Shown: one piece after another, positions 21,418-32,077 of the stretch | Position numbering within the stretch: position 1 is the stretch's first letter | How the letters are laid out: every line of letters begins with the position of its first letter | Source of the DNA: Sambucus nigra | Taxonomy: Eukaryota > Streptophyta > Magnoliopsida > Dipsacales > Adoxaceae | Length of the DNA: 64,000 nt | Assembly (NCBI GenBank): GCA_949130495.1 | Contig: OX422207.1 | Location: 787,886,384 to 787,950,383, forward strand | Direction of reading: 5' to 3' | The notes under the pieces: generated by a model | Told to the model about the DNA's origin: nothing | Databases searched by the model: none | The model's input: the letters and a program-made list of their open reading frames with translations, nothing else | Program-made: the position numbers and the translations under genes

Positions 21418-22667
21418 TATGATTTCTTATCAATTGCTAATTGTCATTCTATTTTTCAAATCAAATTTGGGCTTCAGGGAGTGTTAACTTATATATTGTC
21501 GGTCTCAAGTTAATTTTGGATTTTATATTATAATTTTTATTGATGTAGAGTTAATTTGGTTTTCTAATATGGTTATATCACAACTCTTTTAGCAGCAATG
21601 ACTACATATAAAAGAATAACTACAGCTGTCAATCTCTATATGCATCTTCTTGCAGTCGTGCCCATGTTTAGAGGCTCTGATTATGCATAGTTATCTCATA
21701 TCATTTATTTACATCATATACAATGTTCTGATTAAGTAGAGTTTCCTTATTGTCTAATTACATCATACACGAAATTCAGGTTCTCCAGTATTTTCTTAAT
21801 CAAAATAAAGAAAATGATATTCTTAGATTCAAAATTTCTGATATTGATCTTCAACTCGAGATTTTCAGACACTTGGTAGAAGACTTGATGAGTAGCAGCG
21901 AAGGCAGTCTACCATCTTAGAGGTACCTATGGGCCAAACTTAGATATTAGAAATAAGAAGTTTTTTTCTTTTCTTTTGAAACAGAAAATGATGTAATAGA
22001 CGACTAATGTAGGCGACCTGATTTATATGAGGAGTCTTAAGACAGCTCTGAGTATACCAACTCTCGTGTCCCAAACACTGGGTGATAAAACATAACAAAG
22101 TCGAGTTTCATTATGTGCAATACATCAGGATTTTGAAGTTGAACTGTAACCAACTCATATAGGCCACATAGTCTTACTGAAGGTGAAAATTAAATACTCT
22201 CTGGTGCACCCACAAATGAGAGTAAACCAATTTAGTTGTTTTTTAAAACATCATATTATAATTTATTTTTTCATCATAAACTTCTAGCATTATGCAGTTA
22301 TTTTTTTGTTAAGGAAATATTACTGTTATTGCATCTGATACCTTAGCATCTTGCGATAAATTAAAAACCGATGATGGAGAAATTTGTGCCTTGCCAAGTA
22401 TAGAGTTCACTTCACAATTACAAGTAACTCCCTTGTTCAAATCATTGGCAGCGGGGATTCCAAGAACATAATTTTCAAAAAGTATAAGTTATTCTAACAT
22501 TCTTAGTTAGAGATTACTAAGCCACAAGTAGGCAACCTGGTATATAAACAATAACAAATTGTAGTATTTAGTCTGCAAGAACTTTGTGTCATAGTATTAG
22601 TAGGGGTTTGAGTAAAATAGTGAATTGTTACTTGGGCGAAGTTAAAACCCAATTATATGTAAAGATA
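21418..22667. other. AT-rich region, no gene seen
   Basis: Nothing recognisable. A few short frames lack similarity to known families. Confidence 0.5.
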
Positions 22668-23128
22668 CATACAGTTTAGTCCCGGAGAAGAAGTTTTTGG
22701 ACTCGAAAACGAGGATAATAAATTTGTAAACACTTAGGTCCTTACACCCATTTACTCAATGGGTTATTCTACACAGACACACGAATTAGAAAAACTTCGT
22801 GAGATACACAGACGTGCCATACTGGTATTGGCTTGTGTCCATGATCCACACAGGCCCCACGACACGAACCAATACTGGTGCAACACGTGTTACACTAAAT
22901 AAGCCCAATTCGTGTGTCACCCTAGAATTATTCTTTACCCAATACTCTCTTATTCTTAAATGTCCATACTAGAAGCATCAACAACCCCACCCCACCCTAC
23001 CCTACTGTCAAAACTTTATGGATAAGAGAGTATTGGGTAAATGGATGTTTGAGGGATCTAGGTGTTTAAAAAAAATATCCTAATTTTAGAGTCCAAAAAT
23101 TACTTGGCAGGGACTAAACTGCAAGTGC
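22668..23128. mobile_element. Fold-back MITE-like element with long imperfect inverted repeats
   Basis: CAGTTTAGTCCC...TTTTTGGACTC on the left is mirrored by GAGTCCAAAAA...GGGACTAAACTG on the right, with further blocks (AAACACTTAGGTCC versus GGATCTAGGTGTTT) inside. At the centre a perfect 20-bp arm pair lies at 22934-22953 and 23022-23041. Long internal-reaching arms suggest a Mutator-type or fold-back MITE. I could not fix a target duplication, so the borders are approximate. Confidence 0.6.
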
Positions 23129-24776
23129 CCCTTCTATTTTTTAATCTTATATGAATTAATATAATGTTTATGTACTAGTCTTCTGTAAACTACCATAAAT
23201 TACTTTCCATTGATTGATTCTTTTTAAGTTGTGAAGCATAACTTGAATGTTGTAATAATATTTATAATAGTATTGAAAGGTAAATATCTACTTATTGTCA
23301 CTTAATCTTACCTAATGAAATATCTATTTTTTTCAATCTTTTATTCATTAATTCTCATTAAAGTTTGTTGGGTAACTGTGTAGGCATGTAGCCAATGGTG
23401 TCTCTGTCTTCTCTAGTTTATTGTATACCTGTTTGTGTACTTTGTGTTACTTCTTTATTTAAAACCTTTTTTTTTTGTAGTTTAGTGTTTAAAATAAGTG
23501 TATAATATAGCCAAAGGAAATATCCCATCCAAGGTGACCAATATGACTGATTTTTCGTGACATCAGTGTCAAAAGAATGGATCATTAAAATATTGGTTCC
23601 AAGTAATAAAGATTTTGCAGTTAATAGATAATACAGGAAGTAGAACATTGAATATATAAAGATTCATGTTTGCTTGATGTTAATATCATGGATCCAATTT
23701 TTGGCATATTAAAAAATTATCCCATACTTACAGTTCTCAATAAGATAATAATGTTATGGGGTTACCGTCTACATGTGGTAGTAGTACCTCTTCAATTGAG
23801 ACCCAATTCTCTTGCTTGGAAACATCAAATTCTCTAACGCAATTTTCCTATATACTTACATATTTGTATCCACTGCTGATAGTTAGTGAACCACTGGAAA
23901 AACAACATAATATTTTTTGGGATTTTCTTTATTTTTGTCACTCCATAGGTTCTTCATTGCTCATTGGAGTTGAAAATTCCATCCTTACTAGCAGCTTAGG
24001 TCCAAATAGGTTACCCTTTCTTGGGTCAGATTTTCATGTGAGGTGTTTTACCAATAAAGGTCTTTTGTCTTATGGTAGGAACTACACAAATACCAAAACT
24101 TTAGTACCCAAATGGAGTTTATCCTCATCTAGGCCCGCTTCTCAGCCCAGGGGCGCTAGAATATTAGAAATCATGTGTTTGAATTTTTGTCAAACTTTGT
24201 GAGATTTCATTGTGTTTATATAAGTTCTTTAGTTTGTGGATGTTCTTAATTGGGGTAATAAATAAACCTAAAATATGCTCTTATTTTAAGTTATAATACA
24301 TTATATGTATTACTTGAATGCAAAGAAACAAAAATCTAAAAGGATTTTTGTGAATCCACCCACTAAATCTTTTAACTAAAACCATTTACTCTCATCTTAA
24401 AAATAATATTTGAACTAAAAGTGAGGTGAGATGAAATATTTAAAAACTCCCAAGGTAAAAAGGGAATCTCTCCGAGATGTCTTGATTTAGTACGAGCAAT
24501 AAAGTAATTAATGTCGTAAAGTCTAAGTATCATAACTAATTGATGCTAGCACGCCTGTGTGAGAATCCCATTACATGTGTGCTGAAGTATGAAAACAATA
24601 GTGTACATTTTAATGTGTTCAAATTTGGATGATTGTGTGGATAGCACAGGTACAAGGGTGATTCGGATGTGTGTCACGTGAATGATGCATAATTGTGTCA
24701 CCAACACATATATTCATTTATGATTTTAACCATGTCATCAGCACGAGTGACATCTAAATCATGAAATAACAAAAAG
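23129..24776. other. AT-rich region, no supported gene
   Basis: A 148-codon frame (23756-24202, +) exists but has no recognisable domain, no clear promoter and low-complexity composition. I treat the region as non-coding. Confidence 0.45.
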
Positions 24777-24781
24777 TCTAG

Positions 24782-27095
24782 TGATAAGAAGCTTTTTGCG
24801 TGTGTATCGTTGTCGTGCAAAAGCTACTCTCAAAATTCCCTTGAGTACCTACAAAACTTGTCTAAAAATAACTCGTATTGCGGTAAGTACGGGTATCAAT
24901 CCAACTTTCAAGGTGAAACAATTAATGTGAAAACGTGCAATTCCAATTTTTTTTTTATGAAAATAATTTATTTATTTTTTTTAAAACAAATTTCAAGGGA
25001 AAAATTTACTAACAAATGCTAAAAATTATAAAAGGACTAAAGAATGAATAAAAATGTGCAACCGAGTGTGAAATATTGTGAGAAGGTCAAGTGATGGGAT
25101 TACACTGCATTTTCAATTATTTTAATTTTTCAATTTATTAATTTTGAAATATTTCGAGATAATATTAAATCGATAATCAAACTCTCGTTAAAATTATAAA
25201 TTTAATAATATATTTTTCAGAAAATTAATTAAAAATTGTCACACGATGAAAAATTAGGACTACATTATTTTCAGAAAATTACCCGCTAGGATCAATTTAA
25301 CGAAAATAATTTCAACCCTTAAATTTCAACACCGAATTAATGTTCAAATATAGGAAAAACATATCTCTAGTTCGATTCCTAAATTCAAATATCAATTTGT
25401 TCAATTAATTTACTAACTCTCGTTACATAAATTAATTGGTGACAGTTAAAGATTAATTTACCTAGAAATATAAAATTAATGAATCAACTAATTAAAGTAA
25501 TATCATTCGCAGTGCACCCCACCCCTTGAACGGGGTGTTTAGCCAAACATTCTCATGTGTGCATAAACAACATTCAATATCATATCAAAAGATGACATAA
25601 ATGAATAGAGAAATAGAATACAATACGCAAGTCTCCTTGTCGAATCACGTTCATAAAATGCGTCTCAATCTTCTCACTAATCCAGCACTTGATTACACCA
25701 AAAATAATAAAAAACAAACCTAAAAATTATTCTAACACTAAACTAATTTTTTTGGAATTTTTTGGAATTTTTTTAAGACCCTAAGCTGTACATAATATAT
25801 AGTCTATTTTTCTCTCTCAACGTTCTTTTTTTTGTTGCTGTCAAGAGTCTTCTATATGAGATACTCCTCCTCTTTTAAAGTCATACCCTTCTTGTAAAGC
25901 CACGAAGTTGTTCTTGGAGAGATTTTCATGGGATTTGGATTCTACCAAAGTCAAGATTTGTTGTGGATTTGAATTCATCCGATTTTTGTGGAATTTTAGA
26001 GTTGAAATGGTTTGTGGATAGCTACGGTTTAGACAAATCGCAGGTCACGAGTCGGGGCGTTTTCGGTTTCGGGTTTAGCTCAGGCTGGGCCGGGTTCGGT
26101 TTGTGGCAGGTATGGGCGCCGGCCGTTCGCGGGTCGTATGGTAGCTGGGCCTGGCGCGGTTTACAATCGGGTTGTACCCGGGTTGGGGGCTGCTATGGTG
26201 GAGATGGGTATTGGTTTTTTTTGTTGTAGATGATGGGGTTTTGTTGTTAATGGTGGTAATGGAGGCGAGGAGATTGGTTGGGGAAGATGATGATGAACAG
26301 GAAAAAGGGTATGGGTTTATTTGGTGTGGGTGTGGTGTAGGTAATAATGGTGAAGGTGAATGAGTGTTTGTACCAAAAAAATTTAAAAATTAAAATAACT
26401 AAAATCTATAAAAACTAAAAATAAAAATTCTAATCTATAAAATAAAACAAAAGAAATAAGAAATAAAATAACAACTAAAAAATTAAAATAAAACTAAAGA
26501 CCTAAAAAAATATAATAAAACTAAAAAAATAAATCTCAACTAAAATAAAATAAAACTCTGTTAAACCTAAAAAATATAATCCTAATAAAATAAATAAGTA
26601 AATAAATAAATTTCTAAAAAATAATAAAATAAAATAAAGATAAAGATAAAACATTAAAAACTAAAAATCAAAATCAAAATAAAGAACTAGAAAATTTGAA
26701 AACAAATCCTAAAAATTTCTAAATAAATCCTAAAATTAAAATGAATAAAAATCTTGAAAAATAATAAAGGTACAAACTCAACACACACGGGGCTCGGGGA
26801 ATGGTCTGGGCTCGATGTAGGATTAGGTTAGGCTTATGGGACTGTTTTGGGACATCAGATCACATCGGGGCAAGCTCAGATTGGACTCCAGACTTCGCGA
26901 TCTCTTTAGATTTCTTCAATGTACGCTTTTGACCGCTTCTGCATCGCATTTGACTTGATTTAGCATTATTTGTACCGCAACTGCGTATTGACCTGAAAAA
27001 TGATAAAATACGAACATAAGGTCATTTTTATTAAAAACGAGGGACTAAAATGCACATATTCGGGGTATAAAATATATACTTTTGGGTGCTTATCA
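24782..27095 (-). repeat. 3' LTR (left copy) of the non-autonomous element
   Basis: Begins TGATAAGAAGC and ends GGGTGCTTATCA; near-identical to 32078-34392. Differences are mostly single-base transitions and T-run lengths. It contains a GC-rich patch at about 26040-26190 and a long A-rich stretch at about 26370-26770 (plus-strand view). Confidence 0.93.
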
Positions 27096-27113
27096 CACCA
27101 CCCCCAAACAGAA
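27096..27113 (-). other. Polypurine tract next to the 3' LTR
   Basis: On the minus strand CTGTTTGGGGGTGGTG runs directly into the TGATAAG of the LTR. This is the expected plus-strand priming site. A small stem-loop precedes it at 27116-27133. Confidence 0.75.
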
Positions 27114-27115
27114 CA

Positions 27116-27133
27116 TTGCTAGTCCTCGAGCAA
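27116..27133 (-). other. Stem-loop with AGGA loop before PPT
   Basis: On the minus strand TTGCT c GAGGAC t AGCAA forms a 5-bp stem, one mismatch, then a G-C pair closing the AGGA tetraloop. Related stem-loops are at 28677-28694 and 47462-47477. Confidence 0.5.
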
Positions 27134-27884
27134 AAATTAGAGAGAAAACAGAGATAAGTAACCAAAAGTGTGCCACTTTTGCAGACACTGACGATTGCAC
27201 TTAGCATGTGCAACAAGCCATTAAACCTATAGGTTGCCCTACAGGACGAGTGGTGTCTCGTGAGGGTTTGCAGTGAATATACCCACAAAATTCGAAAACT
27301 TATTTAAATGCAGTTTCTTAGTAGATGATGAAACGCTATACAACCCAACTTTAAAAGAACATCAAGGAACACCGTATTCAACTATCAAAATAAGATATGA
27401 AATTACTTAATGCCAAAAGTGTAATCCTTCCTAAAACTCAGCGTGTGTAGTGTGAAATAATCTTAAGTATCATTAGAGTAATTCTAAGATCGCCTTTTAG
27501 GGATCGACGCTTTGACTTCAATTCTCACTGGATATATCTCTCTGAATAGAACTCTCTGAGAATTGGGTAAGTGTATCTCTCTAGTGTGTGAGGATGTGAG
27601 TAAATGTAAACAAGTTCAAACGTCTCACACACTTTATAAGAAAGGACGGATACATGAAAGAAATATGATCTCATGAAGGAATGCTAACCACTATGTCGAG
27701 AATGTCGAGTTATTCACCATATAATCTTCTCGTTTGCCCGAACACTTTAGCAAGGGTGAAAAATGGGGTCTATGAAAGGTATGTAGGGATAATGAAATGA
27801 AGAAGATGAATGATGGGGTGTTTTGAGAAGAGTGTGACACACTTTGACTGACTATTGTCTTCATCATTTGAACTTATGATCGCA

Positions 27885-28000
27885 TCTTCCTTTTTACTCT
27901 TTTTTATTTTTTTTCTTTCTTCGCTTTTTTCGCTTTTTTTCTTTTCTTTTCTTTTTTTCTTTTTTTTTTTGCGATGCGTTTTTTCTTTTCATAGCACAAA
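27885..28000 (-). repeat. Purine-rich tract (minus strand) in 3' untranslated region
   Basis: The plus strand is almost all T/C (TTTTTCTTTCTTCG-type), so the element's sense strand is an A/G tract of about 110 bases. The 44.5-50.1 kb element has a comparable sense-strand purine tract at about 48300-48415. Confidence 0.7.
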
Positions 28001-28654
28001 TGAAGACAATTTACATGAAAAATTTCAAACACTCTTTTCTCAAAAATTATGGTAGTGATGGGAAATGACATATGGATAAGGTTAATATGGAAAATGATAA
28101 TGGGTAAATGATGATGTGATAGGAAAAATGGTAAGTGTATGAAAAAATTGGTTTAGTGCTCGGGACAAACTACAAGACACATGTTTCTTACAACTCGAAA
28201 GTAATGTCATTCTCAGTGATTAAACCAAAATTGAAAAAAATAATGAGATCATGCAACGACTAAATGTGGTACCCAAAGAAACTTGAGTCAACTTGTGACT
28301 CTGAGATACGTAAAAACCCTCAAAAAGGTGAAAAGCTCAAATCTCAGGGGTTTAAGTCGCCACTAGTGATCTTTTAAGGCTCTCTTGAGAATATATTTAC
28401 TCTTCAACTTTTGATTGTAAACGTGATAGTGTAAAATTGCCGAGTTTAGAAATTCATGGTGCAAGTACGCTTTTAAGAGGTATTAATTAATTTATTGTAA
28501 AAAACGCAATTTTTGGGTCAAACACAGATATTCCGAGATTTCTAAAAGAGGGATGATAGACAAATCATATCATAAAAATTTATTTTTAACTGCACAAAAA
28601 GTTTAAAATCACTTGTTTCTGAAAATTTTCAAAAGAGGTACGATTTTGATAAAT

Positions 28655-28694
28655 TTCCCACCCCCAAACAAAAGAGAACATCGTCCTCGATGTT
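28655..28694 (-). other. Stem-loop (AACATCG-AGGA-CGATGTT) followed by TTTGGGGGTGGG
   Basis: The 7-bp perfect stem at 28677-28694 encloses the AGGA tetraloop, and 10-15 bases later comes TTTGGGGGTG. It resembles the terminal PPT module but lies 1.56 kb inside the element. Confidence 0.6.
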
Positions 28695-28852
28695 TAAAAC
28701 CATATATAAAAATGAAAAGAACAAGGGAGGAAAGATAGTACCATAATGAACCACTAATGAAATGTACCGCATTCTGGGGCATAGATGAAACCTGAAGAAC
28801 ATATGTGATACAAAAATACGTACAAGTCTATAAAGCATGTGAAAATCATTGG

Positions 28853-28880
28853 GTGGTGTGAAACACCACCCCCAAACAGG
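28853..28880 (-). other. Internal GGGGGTG tract with hairpin
   Basis: TGTTTGGGGGTGGTG (minus strand) is followed by a perfect hairpin, GGGTGGTG and CACCACCC separated by five bases. A motif of the form GCGCTACCGGGAGGCAGCC lies about 45 bases upstream in sense direction (about 28910-28932). Confidence 0.5.
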
Positions 28881-29021
28881 GTAAGACTCATACTCAGAAA
28901 CAATGAACGACGGGCTGCCTCCCGGTAGCGCTAAGTTTAACGTCTTCAGCCAGACAGAACCAATCTCACCCTAAGGATAGGAACTAGGAAAGCACGGGTG
29001 GCAGAAAAAATTGGGTGATGA

Positions 29022-29058
29022 GAATCACCCCCAAACAAGACTGAAGCGTCAGTCTTAT
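29022..29058 (-). other. Internal stem-loop GACTGA-TCAGTC followed by TTTGGGGGTG
   Basis: On the minus strand GACTGACGCTTCAGTC forms a 6-bp stem with a CGCT loop 22 bases after the ORF stop, then TTGTTTGGGGGTGATT. It is the fourth GGGGGTG tract in this element. Confidence 0.5.
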
Positions 29059-29080
29059 TGGATAAAGGCTAAAGAAGAGG

Positions 29081-31021
29081 TCAATGCACTTGTATAGCAA
29101 AGTGCATCACTCGATGCAAAGCATCGGTGGACCAGGGGCGGGTGGGTAGAAGGGTAAGACAAAGATGGGTAAGGGTGAGGGGGAAGAGGCGCCGATCTCG
29201 GGCCTTATTGAGCCGAAAGGTGAGGGCAACAAGGGCCCTATAGGAATGGTGCTCAAGTTGGTGTGGGAGGCAAAATGGTTTGGAAATAATAATGGGGTGG
29301 GCCTCAGAGAAAGTGCACGACTGTTCTATAAATGGACGGTGATAATGGTCGTGCCGTGACACGCCAGGGAGCTGTCGATGTAAAACATCAACACCATAAG
29401 GAAGTGGTGTGCATAGAGTAACAAGCTCGGTGTCACAAAGGATAAGAGTAGCACAAATACTTTCATAGATAGTGAGGTCTATGAAAAATGCACAAATGTG
29501 ATCGTGGAGTACTAGGGTGGAGGGAGGGTGGAGGTGAGGATCTAAATGCGTAGATGGGAACAGGTGAGGTACAATAACAAGGTCCCAGTCATTTGGTGGG
29601 GTGGAAGGGACAGTGGGTGGATTGGGTGGGACAGGGGGTGGGGGACGATGATCTAACTCACGAGTAGGAGACACACACTCCTCATGAGGCACTGAGTGAT
29701 CCTCAAGGGTACACGAAGGAGGATGTGTGAAAGTGAATGGTGGAATGATCAACTTATCCACCAATGTGCCACCATTAGTGGTGGTGGAAAAATCAAGCGA
29801 GTTATCCAAAGCCGAGACAGAAGAATTAACATGAATATATGACTCAATGGGAGCCAAACATGGTGGGACAGGATCCATATCCAAAGAGGTATAAACCATC
29901 TCGGATTTAATCTCAGGACAGTGGGTAGCACGCGCAGTCGGAGCTAACCTAGGATGAAGTGGTTCCTCGGGAACACACGCAGTGGGCTCAATAGATGTAG
30001 ACTCGGGCATAAGTATGGATTCGGTGGAAGGGGAAAGGTGAAACTCAATGGTGGGTTGGAAAGGATAAGGCTGTGTGGGGTCAGTCTCACAGTCAATGGA
30101 AATGTTAACACTATTGTCAACTTAGGGCTCGGACCACTGGGTGGTCTTAATGTCGAGATTCTCAGGAGTTGAGGGTTGGTCACACTCAAAATCAGTTGCA
30201 CAAGACGACGCATCATCGGTCCACGTGGGAGCAATAACGGGTTGACTTGGGGTGGAATCCGTCTCGTTCACACACTCAAAATTAGTTAATCGTTGTTCAA
30301 GCCTTTGAAGTGATTCAGTTTGAGATTGAAGTGTGTGGACGAACTGGTGCAAGAGGCTCTCGAGAGAGGATGTGCAAGGTGGTGGGTGAGGTGGACACAA
30401 CTCGCTAGAAACACTAGGATGGGGAGAATACTCATAGGAAGTGGGTGGAGCAAGGTCAAGTGTAGCATTCATGGGAGAAGCATCTCCGTGAGGGACAAAA
30501 GTGTGATCAACATGAGGAGCATATGAAAGGGACTGATAGGTATGAGGTGCACGAGGTGGCGATGACGACTGTTGGAAACCATAAGGATCCACAACATGGT
30601 GTTGGGATTCATATTGCATGGAAGGATGATCAGGCCTCCATGAATAGCTTGGGTACTCATACCCCTCGACATTAGGTATGTCATGACAATACGCCGAGGG
30701 TGGGTCCAAAACAGTGTCATAGGGATACACATGTTCCGAGGTGGATTCAGATGGAGAGAATATAAATGGACACGCATGGGACAAGTGATCGCTAAGAAAG
30801 CAGTATGTGCGCAGTGAAGCATGGGATGGGTTGACACTCGTCACCGGAGGCGGTGGAAGATGAGATGTGTGCATGGATGACACAGGAGTATCAACGGTGT
30901 GCGTTTGAGAATTGAAGCCCGGAATGAATGCATCAAGGGTCGATTCGGGCTTATCATCAAACAAACTTCGAGAGAAGGTGAAATGGCCAAAGTATTCCCG
31001 TAAAGGACGTTCTTCGGCCAT
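29081..31021 (-). pseudogene. Long domainless ORF of the non-autonomous element (about 646 codons, one in-frame TAA)
   Basis: One frame runs from ATG 31021 to the stop at 29081, broken only by TAA at 30122-30124. The first part (299 codons) starts MAEERPLREYFGHFTFSRS and is rich in Pro, Ser, His and Tyr. It includes SLESLLHQFVHTLQSQTESL, a short coiled-coil-like segment reminiscent of the Gag segment after the zinc knuckle in Athila-type elements (inference). The second part (from about 30010) is rich in Pro, His and Thr with PPPPVPPNPP, then a hydrophobic stretch HICAFFIDLTIYESICATLI. No zinc knuckle, protease, RT or integrase motif is present. Retention of such a long frame suggests recent coding constraint or a very young insertion. 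I do not know its function. Confidence 0.6.
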
Positions 31022-32060
31022 GACAATAGGAATATTTGTTTGGTTTTTTAAATATTTTTCAAAAGAAAAGAAAATCTTTTTGTGATTTTTGAAAATAAGA
31101 AAAGGAAAATCTTTTTGGTATTTTAAATATGAAAAAAAAAAGGAGAATCTTTTTGGGATTTTTAAATATGAAAAAAAAAGGAAAATCTTTTTGGGATTTT
31201 TGAAAATATTTTAAAAAAGAAAGGAAAATATTTTTGGGATTTTTTTTCTAAAAAGGGGAGAGAATGGACTCTGGATATGAGCGAACTAACTAAAACCGAC
31301 TACCGAAAGAATCGAATTGGACACACACGAGTCAAGAAAAAATCCTAACGAGCACGTAGCCAATTATTATCTTCAAAATTAGTGAAAGGGGTAGTCAAAT
31401 TATAATTAAGTCCGCGGGCGATAAAATGCACGGAATTTATCTTTGTGATCGCCTGTTGCAAAAATGTGCTCCTACAGGGCTAGCTAGTTGATTGATTTTA
31501 AATTTAATGACAGCTAGGGTAGCACACAATGGATAAGCGAGTGAGTCGGGTGATGAAATCCCTTCTCGTTTCAATGACGGGGTCTAGGTCTTAGGTAAAT
31601 TAATTCATCAAACCATTCAATTTAAGTGCGATGCAAAAATTAAAAGCACATAGGAGCACGTAATCACACAAAAATTGACTCGCTTGCAGGAGATTCGCGA
31701 GAGATAAAAAATGTACCTCCCACGGTTTTTACATACGTGGGGTGAAGATCGAGTTGAGTCGACCGGGGGGAGATTTCTCCTATCTCAGTCGTCCCCGGGA
31801 GTCCTACCGACCCAAAGTAGAGAGGCTTCGAAAATCCTCGCCTTGGACGCCCTCTCTCTACCTTGTCCGGTTTTCCTTTTCGCTTTTTTTTATATGAATA
31901 ATTATTACAAACAAAATCGGTGTCAAAGTGCACCAAAATAAATATCAAGCTTTAAAAATCCTATACAACCAGTCTAAGGAGGAGGGAGGAGGAATAACTA
32001 CAATAAAAAAAAATGATAAATAAAATTACAAGTTTTCAATCATGTCTCCAGGCCAAGAAA
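31022..32060 (-). other. Leader (5' untranslated region) of the non-autonomous element
   Basis: About 1 kb between PBS and ORF start. It contains T-rich runs around 31030-31250 on the plus strand as GAAAATCTTTTTGGGAT repeats (four to five imperfect copies) and a 94-codon antisense-looking frame without similarity. It probably holds packaging signals, which is inference. Confidence 0.45.
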
Positions 32061-32075
32061 GCGGCAACGACGCCA
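32061..32075 (-). other. PBS, Athila-like tRNA site (variant)
   Basis: On the minus strand TGGCGTCGTTGCCGC begins two bases inside the LTR end. It resembles the TGGCGCCGTTGCCGGGG site of Athila-type elements with a C-to-T change and a diverged 3' part. Confidence 0.7.
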
Positions 32076-32077
32076 TT

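Noticed and set aside
23756..24202. 148-codon plus-strand frame as a gene
   Set aside because: No recognisable domain, no convincing promoter, and composition typical of chance frames in this AT-rich DNA.
25963..26229. Gly/Trp-rich ORF in the LTR as a protein-coding gene
   Set aside because: It lies inside an LTR antisense to the element, and its length changes with a homopolymer T run between the two LTR copies.
27855..28055. Phe/Leu-rich putative membrane protein
   Set aside because: Product of the T-rich strand of a purine tract in the element's untranslated region.
29165..30526. Plus-strand Gly-rich frames at 29-30.5 kb
   Set aside because: They are the antisense of the Pro/His/Ser-rich minus-strand ORF of the non-autonomous element.
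31664..31948. Overlapping frames at 31.7-31.9 kb on both strands as genes
   Set aside because: They lie in the untranslated leader of the non-autonomous element and show no similarity.
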